Origin: Lumbricus terrestris
Taxonomy: Eukaryota > Annelida > Clitellata > Crassiclitellata > Lumbricidae
Assembly (NCBI GenBank): GCA_949752735.1
Contig: OX457038.1
Location: 62,691,246-62,755,245, forward strand
Reading direction: 5' to 3'
Length of the DNA: 64,000 nucleotides
Of the stretch, positions 48,801-59,656 are shown piece after piece. Within the stretch, counting starts at the first letter, position 1, and each line of letters starts with the position of its first letter. Below the pieces are notes generated by a model that saw nothing but the letters and a program-made list of their open reading frames with translations, made no database searches and had not been told where the DNA came from. Position numbers and translations under genes: made by a program.

Positions 48801-50481
48801 GCACTTGCTTATATTGTTAAGGGGTTAGCTATTCTATAGTTGACTATTTTAAGCGTACTTACTTTTCATTACTTTACCATAAGCAGTCCTCCTTGCCTTA
48901 CTTTTTATATTTTAACTTGATTAATCTTTCATTATCTAATAAATCTGGGCTTTCCATGTCTTATAATTGCCTTTCTGAACTTACTTATTTCTTACCATGC
49001 TTAATTGTCAATGTATTAATTTGCCTAACCTTTTTTTTACCCTACCACCGCTAGGCTAACCATGTATACTTTTCTACACTAACTCGACTTACTTTTCTTG
49101 ATGCTGCCATACCAGCATCAGGGGACTAATGCTGAGTCACACTTGTTCAGAACTGTCGGGTAGCTACGTTAAGCGCCTTCATGAGGTTATTATAAGGCAC
49201 TACATAAATGTTCATATACATACATACATGCATACATTCATACATACATACCTTTCATGTACCATTTTTTCCAGTTGGAAAAGCAGAGTACTACTGATGT
49301 GGAGACGGGAATCATCCGAACACCTCAGCGACGCATCCTCTACTCGCTCTTCTCTCGAATATTCCTCCAGTCATTCACTCTTACATTCCTCGCTGAGTGG
49401 GGAGACCGGTCGCAGATCGCTACAATCATCCTTGCAGCTCGTGATGTAAGTCAGAAATTCACTGAATGCATCCTATTGCAATGCAATATGTAACTATATA
49501 ATTCTGCTGTTACTAAATGCGATAAATATGATGGAGCAATGTAGCTCTATGTAAATCTTCAATTAATTATCATTTTCCTTTTCAAGGAAATGCTAATAAA
49601 TGCATTTTTATGTGGTGCAATCTTCATTATAGCAGTATGTAAATATGAAAGCTTATGTTTTTCTTTCACTTTTAAATGAAGTGCTGTGCATTGCAATAAG
49701 CAGTACAGGCTCACTGAAACATTTTTACACTCGATGTGGTTTCGTGGACTTTGCATTATTGTTTTAATAATTTTATGGTGTGCATGTGAATTGCAGGAGG
49801 TGATTGGAGTCATCATCGGAGGCACCCTTGGCCACGCCCTTTGTACCAGTCTGGCGGTTTTGGGTGGACGGTGCATTGCACAGCACATATCCATCAAAAC
49901 TGGTACAATTTATACATATTTACCTCTTCGACTTAACCTCATTTAGAATGTAATACCTTATTACCTCATGTAAAAATCTTATGCATAATCAAGTTATGTA
50001 CAACTGCCTCTGGTATATTTATCTTTGTGTACTGGTCAGTAAGGGGCAGGCGCTAACACAGACTGGACAACTGTTAGCAAAGGTCTTCTTAGCCTTGATG
50101 GCATGTGCCCGGTCTTCTCCTTTACTTCCTTTCCAGTTCCAAGATACTTTCTTGATACTCTTGATAGAGCCACATTTATTAGGGCATGCTAGGCTAACAG
50201 ATATACAATTGTCTGTTCTGGAGAGCATTTTAACCTATAGCTACTGGAATGCTGGAATGATTATCCAGCAAGCTTACATCGAGGTTATCATGTACCTCAT
50301 AAAATATAAATAAGAAATTAGTAAAGTTTTGAAATGTTACATATGAATGTAAACTGAATGTAAATTAGCGAATAAATATGATTTGATGGTTTTTTGTGCT
50401 TCAGTTCATCTCGTCGGTGGAATCGTTTTCCTGATATTCGCGCTTTCTGCATTGTTTATTGAACCAGACGACCACGAATAA
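42865..50481 (+). CDS. TMEM165: TMEM165 / GDT1 family Golgi cation transporter, 7 exons
   Basis: Coding exons: 42865-43080, 43390-43627, 47333-47431, 48400-48476, 49275-49445, 49797-49902, 50405-50481. Total 984 nt, 327 aa plus stop, close to the vertebrate length; phases 0,1,1,0,0,1. An N-terminal hydrophobic signal (about 17-34, likely cut after VCRA) precedes two UPF0016 repeats. The signature E-x-G-D-(K/R)-(T/S) is present twice, E115-LGDKT and E251-WGDRS, so both cation-binding acidic motifs are intact. A charged loop with EEYEEVQTELRKKDEE separates them. Known role: exchange of Mn2+/Ca2+ for H+ in the Golgi, needed for glycosylation. Intron 2 uses a GC donor. A pyrimidine tract and AG end seven bases before the ATG, so a 5' UTR intron or trans-splice site is possible. 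Confidence 0.95.
43628..47332. other. TMEM165 intron 2: GC-AG intron, 3.7 kb
   Basis: The exon ends TCAG and the intron starts GCAAGT. No GT donor keeps the frame, whereas G|CC joins to Ala to give ILSALLGYATT as expected. The intron holds an antisense LINE (45945-47255) and otherwise AT-rich sequence without genes. Confidence 0.88.
45945..47255 (-). mobile_element. 5'-truncated LINE with intact RT ORF in TMEM165 intron 2
   Basis: A single 388-codon frame (47241-46075) runs from RPISVTPILSRIVEKIVVQR through SSDQFAFRPTGSTTCA, LLIDFSKAFDSINH and QGSGLGPVLFIIFI. It continues through the catalytic CKYADDLSVL to HQLLPPLREDKYQLRKRGH and stop. The 3' tail is (TTAC)n (plus strand 45946-45960). Lack of stops suggests a recent insertion. 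It lies antisense and ends about 80 bp before the exon 3 acceptor. Confidence 0.88.
47479..47690 (-). mobile_element. tRNA-derived SINE, near full length
   Basis: Antisense in TMEM165 intron 3, 47 bp after the exon 3 donor. The complement has a B-box-like GATTCAAATCCATC, CTTGGGCGAGTCCTTCACC, GGGAGCGCCTCTGAGTAGGG and the tail TATAACAAGTGCACATAC. Confidence 0.85.
49110..49250 (+). mobile_element. Diverged SINE tail with CATA microsatellite
   Basis: GCGCCTTCATGAGGTTATTA and GGCACTACATAAATGTTC resemble the SINE tail. They are followed by (CATA)n up to 25 bases before the exon 5 acceptor of TMEM165. Confidence 0.5.
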
Positions 50482-51954
50482 TGAATTTCACGATCGATTT
50501 GACGAGACAAAAGATCGTTTGATTTATCAGTTGACAACAAAGTTTATATCAGGAAGATCGGTGCTCTAGTTAACAACTCACTGGGCTCCAATCCAATAAA
50601 CGTCCTGATGCTAGACTGTGACCTTTGGATCGTCCCACCCTAAAATATGATTCTCTCTCAATCCAATAAACGTCCTGATGCTAGACTGAGACCTTTGGAT
50701 CGTCCCACCCTAAAATATGATTCTCTCTCGTCTGTTATGCTCTGTTTTGTGAAAGTACTTCTCAGAAAATGAAATTTTAATGAACCTGCCAGCAGTAATG
50801 TCGTCATTTACAAGAAGAAATAAATACTGACCAACTACAAGAAGAATTAGACTCTTCTGTTTGCCCAGCATAATTACATTGTCAAACTTCACTATCAATA
50901 CACCCTGCCAAACTGCAATGTGCATACACCATGTTAAATTACACTATCCGAACACCCACTAAATTGCACTATTCATACAGCCAGCCAAATTACACCACAT
51001 CCGGTTAAATTACACTAGCCATTGACCCAGCCAAATTACACTGTCCTTACATCCAGCTAAATTACACTATTCACATACCCAGTCAAGTTTTTTGTATATT
51101 AATGCTGTCAAATCAGTTGCTGGCAAAAATTGCACTGATTTTGCCCTGAATTTTCCTTTTCAATCTGTGGATTATGCTCGAATCACACATACATGCACTG
51201 CACACACATAAGTATATATATATATATATAAATTATATATAGTATATATATGTGTGTATAGATTATTGTGTACTGTATATATTTAATGTTGATGTCTTGT
51301 CATCTTCTGGACTAACTAGTAGTGTACAAATTAGCAAACTAGTGTTTCATTTGTGGCAGATGCTGCTGTATATAATCGCAGTATTTCCATAACGATTGTT
51401 TCGCTTTCTGTGTGCGACGACAGTTCTTATTATTTTGTGTTGATGCGATGACTTTCGGAGAAGAGAAAACATCAAATTTGTGCGACATGTTGGTCAGTTC
51501 TTTGGTTCTTCTGCCTTGTAAATTTATGCAGAGGTTGTTCTGTCGAGTAGAACTTGCTGTGAACGCCCTCAGCACATTATTGATTTAAGCTTTTTGCTTG
51601 AATGGAGCTATGTGGATGAAATAATAATGGAATTGGAAAAAATAATTGGTCAGTGTTGGAACCTTGGGCAACTCCTCGCACATGCTTAGTACCTTTTTGT
51701 AAATGAAGTAGCGCTATATAAATGCTGAAACTACTAAATGTGTTTGAAATCAATTTCTTGACATTTTGATATATATTTGTTTGGTGGCATATGGCACTTA
51801 GTACTTAAAAACTGTTTGGGTGTCTGAATTAGTGAAGTTATGGTTGATTTCAGCCAGTCCGTATCTAATCACTTCATCTCCTGACATTTTTAAATCCAAG
51901 AGGAGAATATCTGATTGATGATTTGATGAATTGATTAGTTTGATGAACTTTCCC
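50482..51954. other. TMEM165 3' UTR and intergenic sequence
   Basis: An AATAAA at about 50594 and another near 50818 could end the TMEM165 transcript. The rest shows loosely repeated CAAATTACAC motifs (50900-51080), a TA/GT microsatellite (51207-51262) and a diverged SINE tail around 51650-51725 (GTAGCGCTATATAAATGC). Confidence 0.5.
50589..50728. repeat. 70-bp tandem duplication in the TMEM165 3' region
   Basis: Two copies of CAATCCAATAAACGTCCTGA... start at 50589 and 50659 and differ at one base (TGTGACC/TGAGACC). Each copy carries an AATAAA, so the duplication also doubled a possible polyadenylation signal. Confidence 0.9.
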
Positions 51955-52195
51955 CATGGGCGGAGTTTATCAGGGGTTAGAGGGGGGGGCTAGGCCCCCC
52001 AAGAAGCCCCATAGTCCTGTTTTTTATCGTGTAAATGGTCTATTTTTCGGACTTAGACCCCCAAGCACTTCCAACTAATGGCTAAAAAAAGGTCATCAAC
52101 TTTTTCCGGGTAAAATGGAATTTTTTTCGGCGCTGCGTCTTCTGGACCAAGTTTTTAGCCCCCCCCAAAAAAACGGAAACCAAACTCCGCCCATG
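51955..52195. mobile_element. 241-bp MITE (hAT-like)
   Basis: The left terminus CATGGGCGGAGTTT is matched exactly by the complement of the right terminus. The flanks ACTTTCCC (51947-51954) and ACCTTCCC (52196-52203) look like an 8-bp target duplication with one later mutation. The interior has mirrored GGGGGGGG/CCCCCCCC blocks and no coding capacity. Confidence 0.75.
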
Positions 52196-52203
52196 ACCTT
52201 CCC

Positions 52204-54389
52204 AATTGCAACAAATTGTCTGCCATTCTCTTTCAAAATTTTACTCTTGTAGGTTTAACAAAGAATTTCCTGCCGTTATTATGATACAATGTCTTTTTTA
52301 CCTTGGCAAAATATTCTTTCTGTGAGCTTGTCAGTTGGATTGTTGGCCTTGATTTATACTTTGCCCTATACGAAGTACCGCTGTATAAATGCAAAATTTA
52401 CACCTTGCAGGAATTAGAAATCGGTGATGGTGCATTCTAGATTAACGTTTCTCTGGTCAAGTTTATCGAAACTTCATGGCTGTGTCTACATGACATCTTA
52501 CGTTGTTCCAAGGCTGTAATATCTTCTCCTGAGTGACATTTTCAGACTTGGAGCTCATGTCTGCTGTGCTGATATAGTGGCCAGAAACTTAGTTTGATTA
52601 TAATTAGATCCATGATTTTCATCTTTGTCCCATTGATGAATTGAAATGTTATGGCACTGATGACACATGTAGTAGCGTCTGTTGCGATGAGCGAGACGTG
52701 ACTTCATTTTGGTTCGTGTAAAGCCATGGCTGTTTAGGCAGATAAGTTCGGGTATATATAGTTGAGAAACGTTGCGTAACTTTATCTGCTTACGTATGTA
52801 TGTATGTACATACAGACATGTATGTATGTATGTACATACAGACATGTATGTATTAATGTATTGCATGTATATGTCTGCACCTGTAAATGCTATGGGCGTG
52901 TTTATACACCGGTATATTTACATATAAATGTGTAACAGTAATATATGGATATAAATGTAAATCTTCTAAATTTCCCAGCACCACACAAAGGCTGCATTAA
53001 GGAGACCATCTTATTCACTACCAGTATAAATGGATGTAGGTATGCATCAGTATATTTGTGTATATATAAATATATAAATAAATAAATTGTGTGTGTCTAA
53101 GTAGGTTTCAATGTAATGAAATTAACGCAAAGAAGCTGAGGTGAGAATATATTTTATCATTAAGGTGCTATGTACAATAACTCTGAACTGATTCCAATTA
53201 CCGGAGCAAACAGTAAATTGATTTGTTGAATCTTCTGTGTAAAAATGTCTGAATCATAATTGAAGGGAGATTAGCGTAGTTTTAGATAACATGATACTGG
53301 CCGTTTGTAGTCTGGTCTTCTGTTTTGACGTGCGTTAAAGCGATGGGGAAAAAGAGCGAGAGGAGGAAGAAATGAAGAGTGAGTGAAGGAATGAAAGATG
53401 ACCGAGAAAATGATAGAAAAAATTCATTGAGTTATAATATATTTCAAGTCTTAGTGTCTATATTTTAGGGTCATCAACATAAATTTGTGTGGCTGATGCC
53501 ACTTGTTCTCGATTTGATCAATGATTAAGTCAGCTTGTTTTGCTGATTCTGATAATTCCTATGTTGACCAATCATCGTTACAAGTAGATAACAATAGTTG
53601 GCCAAATATAAGTCACTAATTTTACCCAATTCACCATACATAAATAATCTGTTTGCCGTTGTTACCTGCATTCAGTTCGCTGTTCTACAAAAGGTTGAAA
53701 ATGTATGGATACATATATGCGCTGCAGTGTTGATTGTACATTGGTTTGGGTACGAAGAGCGATTTTGTTTAGCATTTTAGAATTTAATCGAATAACATCT
53801 TCACATCACAGGCTAAACCAGTTTGCGCATTTATGTTAAATCGAAAAACTGGTTTCGCTCATTTTCATCAAACATCAAGACCAATGCTAACACGGTTTTG
53901 GCACTCTTGTGTTTGAACTTAACAGATTTATTGTGCGCATGTTGAGGGTCATGTTGAGGGGCTGTCCATGTATTAAATGCACACAGAAGGGGAGTGGTCG
54001 CGCGGATTCAGGCGATTTGCTTGGGGGGGCGTGTACGCAAAATAAATGTCTAATTATGGTGTCCACATTAATTAGCCTATTCGTATCTCTGTATATATCG
54101 TATAGACGTTGGGTGGCTTTTGACTACATTAAAATTATATTCTGTTCAGATCTAAACAGTAAATAAACCATAACAGTTAACAAATTATTTTTACCTAGCA
54201 AATATGATGCTTAGCAAAAATAGTAGCATTTGGTAAAATGGATGTTCCGTAGATGACTTTAGCTAAAAAGCCTTTGTAAGGGGGAAGCAGAGAAGCTTAT
54301 TTGTATGTATGCATCAGGGGGTCAACAAAATGTACGGGTGCGTAAGAGGGGGTCGAAAAAACGATTTTTTTACGTAATTATTATGTTGA
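52204..54389. other. Intergenic, no gene seen
   Basis: AT-rich sequence. A TATG/CATA-type repeat with two ACATACAGACATG blocks lies at 52790-52856. A short SINE-like tail lies near 52370-52400 (AGTACCGCTGTATAAATGC). I see no supportable reading frame. Confidence 0.55.
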
Positions 54390-54649
54390 TGGCCCTAAAC
54401 ACTTCAGTTTTCTATGTTTATGGTAGAAAGTAAAGACAAATTCTTATGTTAACAATCTTCAATTAGACGTATAATGTCACATTTATCTGAAATGCAAGAC
54501 AGTCTAAGTTCTTTACATTAAACATCAAACCATAACTTATGTTTACATTTTACAACCTACAATAAAACACTTCCCATGTTTTACTTTAAGCACTAAAATC
54601 TGTTTAATATGTTTACGATATCCATTTAGCCCCGTTTGATAGGATTTCA

Positions 54650-55815
54650 TGAGGCCACTCTGTTTTGTTCACAATACACACAAAGACCAGTTTGTCATGT
54701 TTACAACAAACACCAAGACCAGTTTGTCATGTTTACATCAAATACCAAGACCAGTTTGTGATGTTTACATCAAACACCATGACCAGTTTGTCATGTTTAC
54801 ATCAAATACCATGACCAGTTTGTCATGTTTACATCAAATACCAAGACCAGTTTGTCATGTTTACATGAAATACCAAGACCAGTTTGTGATGTTTACATCA
54901 AACACCATGACCTGTTTGTCATGTTTACAACAAACACCAAGACCAGTTTGTCATGTTTACATCAAACACCAAGACCAGTTTGTCATTTTTGCATCAAACA
55001 CCAAGACCAGTTTGTCATGTTTACATCAAAAACCATGGCCAGTTTGTCATGTTTACATCAAACACCAAGACCAGTTTGTCATGTTTACGTCAAACACCAA
55101 GACCAGTTTGTCATATTTACATCAAACACCAAGACCAGTTTGTCATGTTTACATCAAACACCAAGACCAGTTTGTCATGTTTACATCAATACAATTATAC
55201 AATACAATTAGTCATATATAACGCGCTTTAACAAAAACAAGTCTTGCACAAGAGCGCGCTTCACTACAAATCTAGTTATAATGCAATGAAAACAAATGGG
55301 TTTTTAATTTTGATTTAAATTCTGCAACAGATGAGCACTGACGAATGGAAATTGGGAGACTATTCCATTCATTAGGTCCTGAGACTGCGAACGCACGGTT
55401 TCCAAACTTCTGGTTTGTGCGAAGTGTAGCAAAGTCACTTCGCGATGACGAACGAAGCCCTCTGGACTTGGAGGCGGAACATGGCGTGACCATGGATGTC
55501 ATGTAGGATGGAGAGGTTCCGTAGTGGATATGAAACATCAGAAGGGAAATTTTGAAAGCAATACGAGCATGGATGGGAAGCCAGTGAAGTTGTTTCAAAG
55601 TTGAAGTGATGTGGTCTCTGGGACCAAGACCTTTTATCAGGCGAGCGGCCGTGTGTAGAACTGAAGACAGGGGTTGAAGCGTTGATGATGGAAGACCAGA
55701 TAGAACAGAGTTGCAGTAATCGAGACGAGAGATGACATCAAACACCAAGACCTGTTTGTCATGTTTACATCAAATACCAAGACCTGTTTGTCATGTTTAC
55801 ATCAAATACCAAGAC
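54650..55815. repeat. 32-bp satellite, split by a LINE
   Basis: Tandem units consist of CAAGACCAGTTTGTCATG followed by TTTACATCAAACAC, 32 bp in all. About 17 well-conserved units span 54650-55189, and the array resumes at 55735-55815 after a LINE insertion. More degenerate copies fade out on both sides (about 54390-54650 and 55815-56040). Open frames across it arise because the unit lacks stops in the plus orientation. Confidence 0.92.
55190..55734 (-). mobile_element. 545-bp 5'-truncated CR1/L2-like LINE in the satellite
   Basis: The complement encodes the ORF2 C-terminus: SRLDYCNSVLSGLPSSTLQP, HTAARLIKGLGPRDHIT, LKQLHWLPIHARIAFKIS and FGNRAFAVSGPNEWNSLPIS to the stop at about 55272. The 3' UTR ends in a TTGTAT microsatellite after AAAGCGCGTTATATATG, similar to the SINE tail. 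A 7-bp target duplication ACATCAA flanks it (55183-55189 and 55735-55741). Confidence 0.92.
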
Positions 55816-56086
55816 TAGTTTGTGAAGTTCACGATAAACAGTGTTTGTCACATTTATGATGAGCTCTGCCCCTACTGTCATGTTTGCATCAGACAGACAG
55901 ACACTAAAGCCATTTGGTCGAATTTACAATAATAGAATTTGCTGCATTACGACAAAACAGGCACACAGTTCGTCATGTTTACGATTAACAACTAATCTCC
56001 ATTTGTGGTGTTTACACTGAACACCTAAACCAGTAAACAGTTCGTCCTCGAAACTGTACGTCAGTGATCTTCACCAGCAATCTTAG

Positions 56087-56367
56087 TTAATTGTTCGTAA
56101 GCACTTCCGCTCGCACGAGCATCGGCGGCGGCGCACAGTTCCTGCGAGTGGGAGGGTGCTTGTGCAGCGGGAGGAGTGTCGGCCGAGGAGACATGTGGAT
56201 GCCATGACGACGGGGGTTGTCTGCCGAACGATGATTCCTCGACTGTCGCTGGCGACGGGATCTCCACTGACACTTGAGGATTCGCCAGTACGTCTTGCGG
56301 AAGTTGGCATTGCAGAGGGCGTAGCAGACTGGATTTATGGTACTGTTTATGTAGCAAAGCCAGTAAC
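56087..56367 (-). CDS. Muscarinic acetylcholine receptor, last coding exon
   Basis: After the acceptor TTTGTTTCAG the exon begins in phase 1 and reads (G)[19 protein letters not shown] then [15 protein letters not shown]. This is the signature TM7 segment of muscarinic receptors with the NPxxY-type NPVCY motif, an amphipathic helix 8 and a basic tail, with stop TAA at 56087-56089. It encodes 92 complete residues. Family role: a class A GPCR for acetylcholine at the plasma membrane. TM1-TM6 should lie at higher coordinates on the minus strand. I could not find them up to 64000, so the preceding intron is at least about 7.6 kb, or the exon lies in the 200-N gap. The 98-codon frame at 56061-56357 is an overlapping shadow. 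Confidence 0.87.
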
Positions 56368-56602
56368 CTGAAACAAACGACGTCTATGTCACTATGTGGT
56401 CAAGGTCAATGCTACAATAGATGGTATAGCCTATATAGTTTAAGTTCGGAAACGTAAAGACTCGCGCATTGCGAATTTGCAGTTTCTGTGTAGGCCTAAA
56501 TACAGGCCATCTATAGCTATTGTAGCATTGGCCTTGACCACTGCGCACGCGAAAGGTCACTGCTTAGTGCAGGTAGCTAACTGTACGGTAAGAATGTTTG
56601 TA

Positions 56603-56818
56603 TGTGCACTTGCTATAGCGCCCCTTCCAGCTCTCTCTCGCTACTCAGAGGCGCTCCGGAATGCAGAGCGGACACTGCATAGGAGTTTCACGCCGAAGCG
56701 CTGAGCAATTGCGAGTGAAGGACTTGCCCAAGGTCTTTACGCGGCGACGTGAGGTGGATTCGAAACTCGAACCTTCCGGCTTCAAGGCAACGACGCCCCA
56801 CTACACCACTGCTCCCCA
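56603..56818 (-). mobile_element. tRNA-derived SINE, near full length
   Basis: The complement runs from GGGGAGCAGTGGTGTAGTGG (A-box end) through a B-box-like GTTTCGAATCCACC, GGGCAAGTCCTTCACTCGC and GCTCTGCATTCCGGAGCGCC to GGGGCGCTATAGCAAGTGC. It is among the most complete copies here. Confidence 0.87.
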
Positions 56819-56954
56819 CAATGAATGAGCGCATGCAGCTAGATTAGTCACGATTAATTTTTCTTAGCAAGAGCTTGAAAATGCAACTACCCAGAATCTG
56901 AGACCCCCTACATTTTCGCAAGCGTTTAAAGGCCATTCTCTTTTATTGTGGCTT

Positions 56955-57022
56955 GGTGACCGATCGGGAGCGCCTCTGAGGATTTTCTCTTGAAGTGGCG
57001 CTATACAAATTTACGATTACGA
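56955..57022 (+). mobile_element. SINE tail fragment
   Basis: TCGGGAGCGCCTCTGAGGA and TGAAGTGGCGCTATACAAAT match the SINE tail in sense orientation. Confidence 0.7.
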
Positions 57023-57301
57023 TCAGCATCCACTCATGCATAACCCATAATTGGATCAGCAAGGACCCAACGGAACCATTCCCTCAAAGAGAGATGGGGA
57101 GTCAACTCCAACATTTGTTCTCACCAAATACGTTTTTTTTCACGCGGGCCGACGCACAGCGACTAGTTACTTATTCAAACGATAGGTGGCTCGCAGAACG
57201 TGTGGAATCAGAGTCTTCTATAATTGAGCGCTCTATGCAGCCTCGGAGACATCTAAATATTCATTTAGCGCCATATTAGGTGCTAAATAGTTGCTTCAAC
57301 A

Positions 57302-58662
57302 CAGGCCCGCCGAGAGGGGGGGACAAAGGGGGCAAATGCCCAGGGGCCCGGCGACTTTTAGGGGCCCGGAGGGGGCCCGGGCTACATTGAATATGTTTTT
57401 CATATGCTGGTTACGGGCGGCGGGCTCAACCTATAATCACTTATATTACTGTGATTTGTGTTGTTTTAAATAGGCATATAGCCTAATAGACTAGCTATTA
57501 CTGTTACATAACTACTACTTTTTAAGTTTCAAGCAACTGTCCGTTAGCGTATACCTTACTTATCAGTGTTTTGCCAAAGAGACACACTTGATCACTGCCG
57601 TCTCAGAACGTTCTCCTGCTAAATTAGGCTATGCGTTCCCAGCCAGCATCGGAAAATGGGGCCCANNNNNNNNNNNNNNNNNNNNNNNNNNNNNNNNNNN
57701 NNNNNNNNNNNNNNNNNNNNNNNNNNNNNNNNNNNNNNNNNNNNNNNNNNNNNNNNNNNNNNNNNNNNNNNNNNNNNNNNNNNNNNNNNNNNNNNNNNNN
57801 NNNNNNNNNNNNNNNNNNNNNNNNNNNNNNNNNNNNNNNNNNNNNNNNNNNNNNNNNNNNNNNNNGTTGTTGTCAGATTACAATTAAAACGAACAAATCT
57901 AACTGATAAATTTATCTTGCAACGATGGAATATTTTATAGATCTATAGCCTACACACATCTGGAGTACAAAAACAAAAGGCTAATAAGTTTGAAAAGGCA
58001 AAAGTTGGTAGGCTATAGGCCCTAAGCTTATACGTGCACTGTAGGCTATACAGTCGCACAATATATCTCAATGCAGAATCTCAAAAGAAGGCAGTCAGAG
58101 CCCGTAACTAGGCCTACTCCTACATCGGTTGATTCCAGTGAATTAGACTAAACGCGCGTGCATGTTGATTGTATGTAACTTAATGGATGAAAATGAAGTT
58201 TGTGGTGTTAGTATCTTCATTCCAAAAGCAAACATTAAAATTACATTATAAATAAGAATTATGAAAATGCTGAAATACAGTGAAATTATAGAAACTGTAA
58301 AAAGGCTTTTTTTATGCTGGCACTCTGCGTTTAGGCCTATAGGCTACACAAACGATTGAGACGATAGGGCCTAGGCCCTATTGGCTGCTATAAAGCTTAT
58401 AAAAAACGGTCCTCCAAGACATTCGGACAATTTTCCAGGCGATGAAGTTGTTGATTGTCATATTATTTGACAATTAAATTCTTAACATTAAGAACTGATT
58501 TAAAATCAGAAATGCAAGCATCAGCGTAGGCTACATTCATACACACACTAGGCCTATTGTTATTTTTATTTGTTTTTGTGTAAATTTGCTCAAAAAACCT
58601 AAAGATAGTTTGGACCCGTGACTACTCAGCCCAGGGGCCCGGAATTTCTGTCGGCGGGCCTG
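57302..58662. mobile_element. hAT transposon, about 1.36 kb including the gap
   Basis: Perfect 12-bp terminal inverted repeats, CAGGCCCGCCGA (57302-57313) and TCGGCGGGCCTG (58651-58662). A perfect 8-bp target duplication CTTCAACA flanks it (57294-57301 and 58663-58670). Subterminal GCCCAGGGGCCCGG occurs at both ends. No transposase frame is visible in the sequenced part, but the 200-N gap of unknown true length lies inside it. Confidence 0.93.
57666..57865. other. Assembly gap, 200 N
   Basis: Exactly 200 Ns, which is a conventional placeholder length in scaffolding, so the real distance is unknown. Confidence 0.99.
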
Positions 58663-58670
58663 CTTCAACA

Positions 58671-59220
58671 TAATCTCGCTAACGACGTTGGTCGCTGGCG
58701 GTGGACTCGGCGTCCTATGAATTTTTAAAAGCTCGTTTTTCTTTTCAGGGTCGTCCGTTTGTCGCGTAAACTAATGGGCCTCGAGAAACGGGTAAACAAA
58801 CGGCAGTCTGTGTCGAAATTCGAAAAACTAAGTTAACTCAGCATTTAATCAGACATTCCTTTAAATTAAGTTTATATCAACCGAAATAAAACCAGAGACA
58901 CACAGCTAGAGACAGTGGCAGATATTGTAGGCTACAGCCTGTGCTACAATGATAGACCTATTATTAACCGAACATATATTGGCCTACGCATCGATCTGCA
59001 GCTAGGCTATTGGCTAAAGCCTAGGCCTAGGCTATAGGCCTAGCCGCCTAGGCCTACTGACTGTCAGTTGCAGCGTCTGTTCTGCTGGGAGGCAAACACA
59101 AAATGCAGATGCGCCGAAATGGTATATACGCAGACGCAAACTAATGACTTCTTTTTCTTTAATATAAACAAGAAAAGAAAGTGGGCCAATAAGAAAAACT
59201 AACGAAAAAGTGAAAGATAG
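58671..59220. other. Intergenic or intronic, rich in TAGGCCTA
   Basis: The segment around 58925-59060 is strikingly rich in AGGCCTA, GGCTATAGGCCTAG and similar palindromic blocks. No gene is seen. Confidence 0.5.
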
Positions 59221-59221
59221 A

Positions 59222-59295
59222 CAGACACACACACACATATAAATGACGCACATATAAATATAACCGATGTGTACACACGCGAGCACAAAACACGC

Positions 59296-59339
<44 letters not shown>

Positions 59340-59346
59340 ACACGCA
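59222..59346. repeat. AC microsatellite
   Basis: (AC)n tracts at 59222-59240 and 59281-59346. The minus-strand Cys/Val frame is an artefact. Confidence 0.95.
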
Positions 59347-59562
59347 ATAGTTGCATGCTGTTCTCACCTACGGTATATATTTAGGTGGCCAGAATACACG
59401 TAGGCGTATACACTATAGAACCACCGCGGAACCGAAACATAAAACAGTAGACCTAACGTATTGTTGCTACGCTCGCTTTTGTATTTCTGCCAATGAACAA
59501 ATTTTCCGACCTCTATAGTTCCATACCGCTGTGCACATCCAGAGCATTGAGTAGCTGAAGGG

Positions 59563-59656
<94 letters not shown>

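Larger units (their letters stand above)
56368..57293. other. Muscarinic receptor intron: SINE-rich segment
   Basis: It contains the SINE at 56603-56818 and a partial tail at 56955-57022. I see no coding exon. Confidence 0.55.

Noticed and set aside
54649..55221. 190-codon repetitive frame and two shadows
   Set aside because: A product of the 32-bp satellite, open in several frames and interrupted by a LINE.
56061..56357. 98-codon minus frame over the muscarinic exon
   Set aside because: It is an alternative frame. The overlapping frame with [15 protein letters not shown] and a consistent acceptor is the real one.
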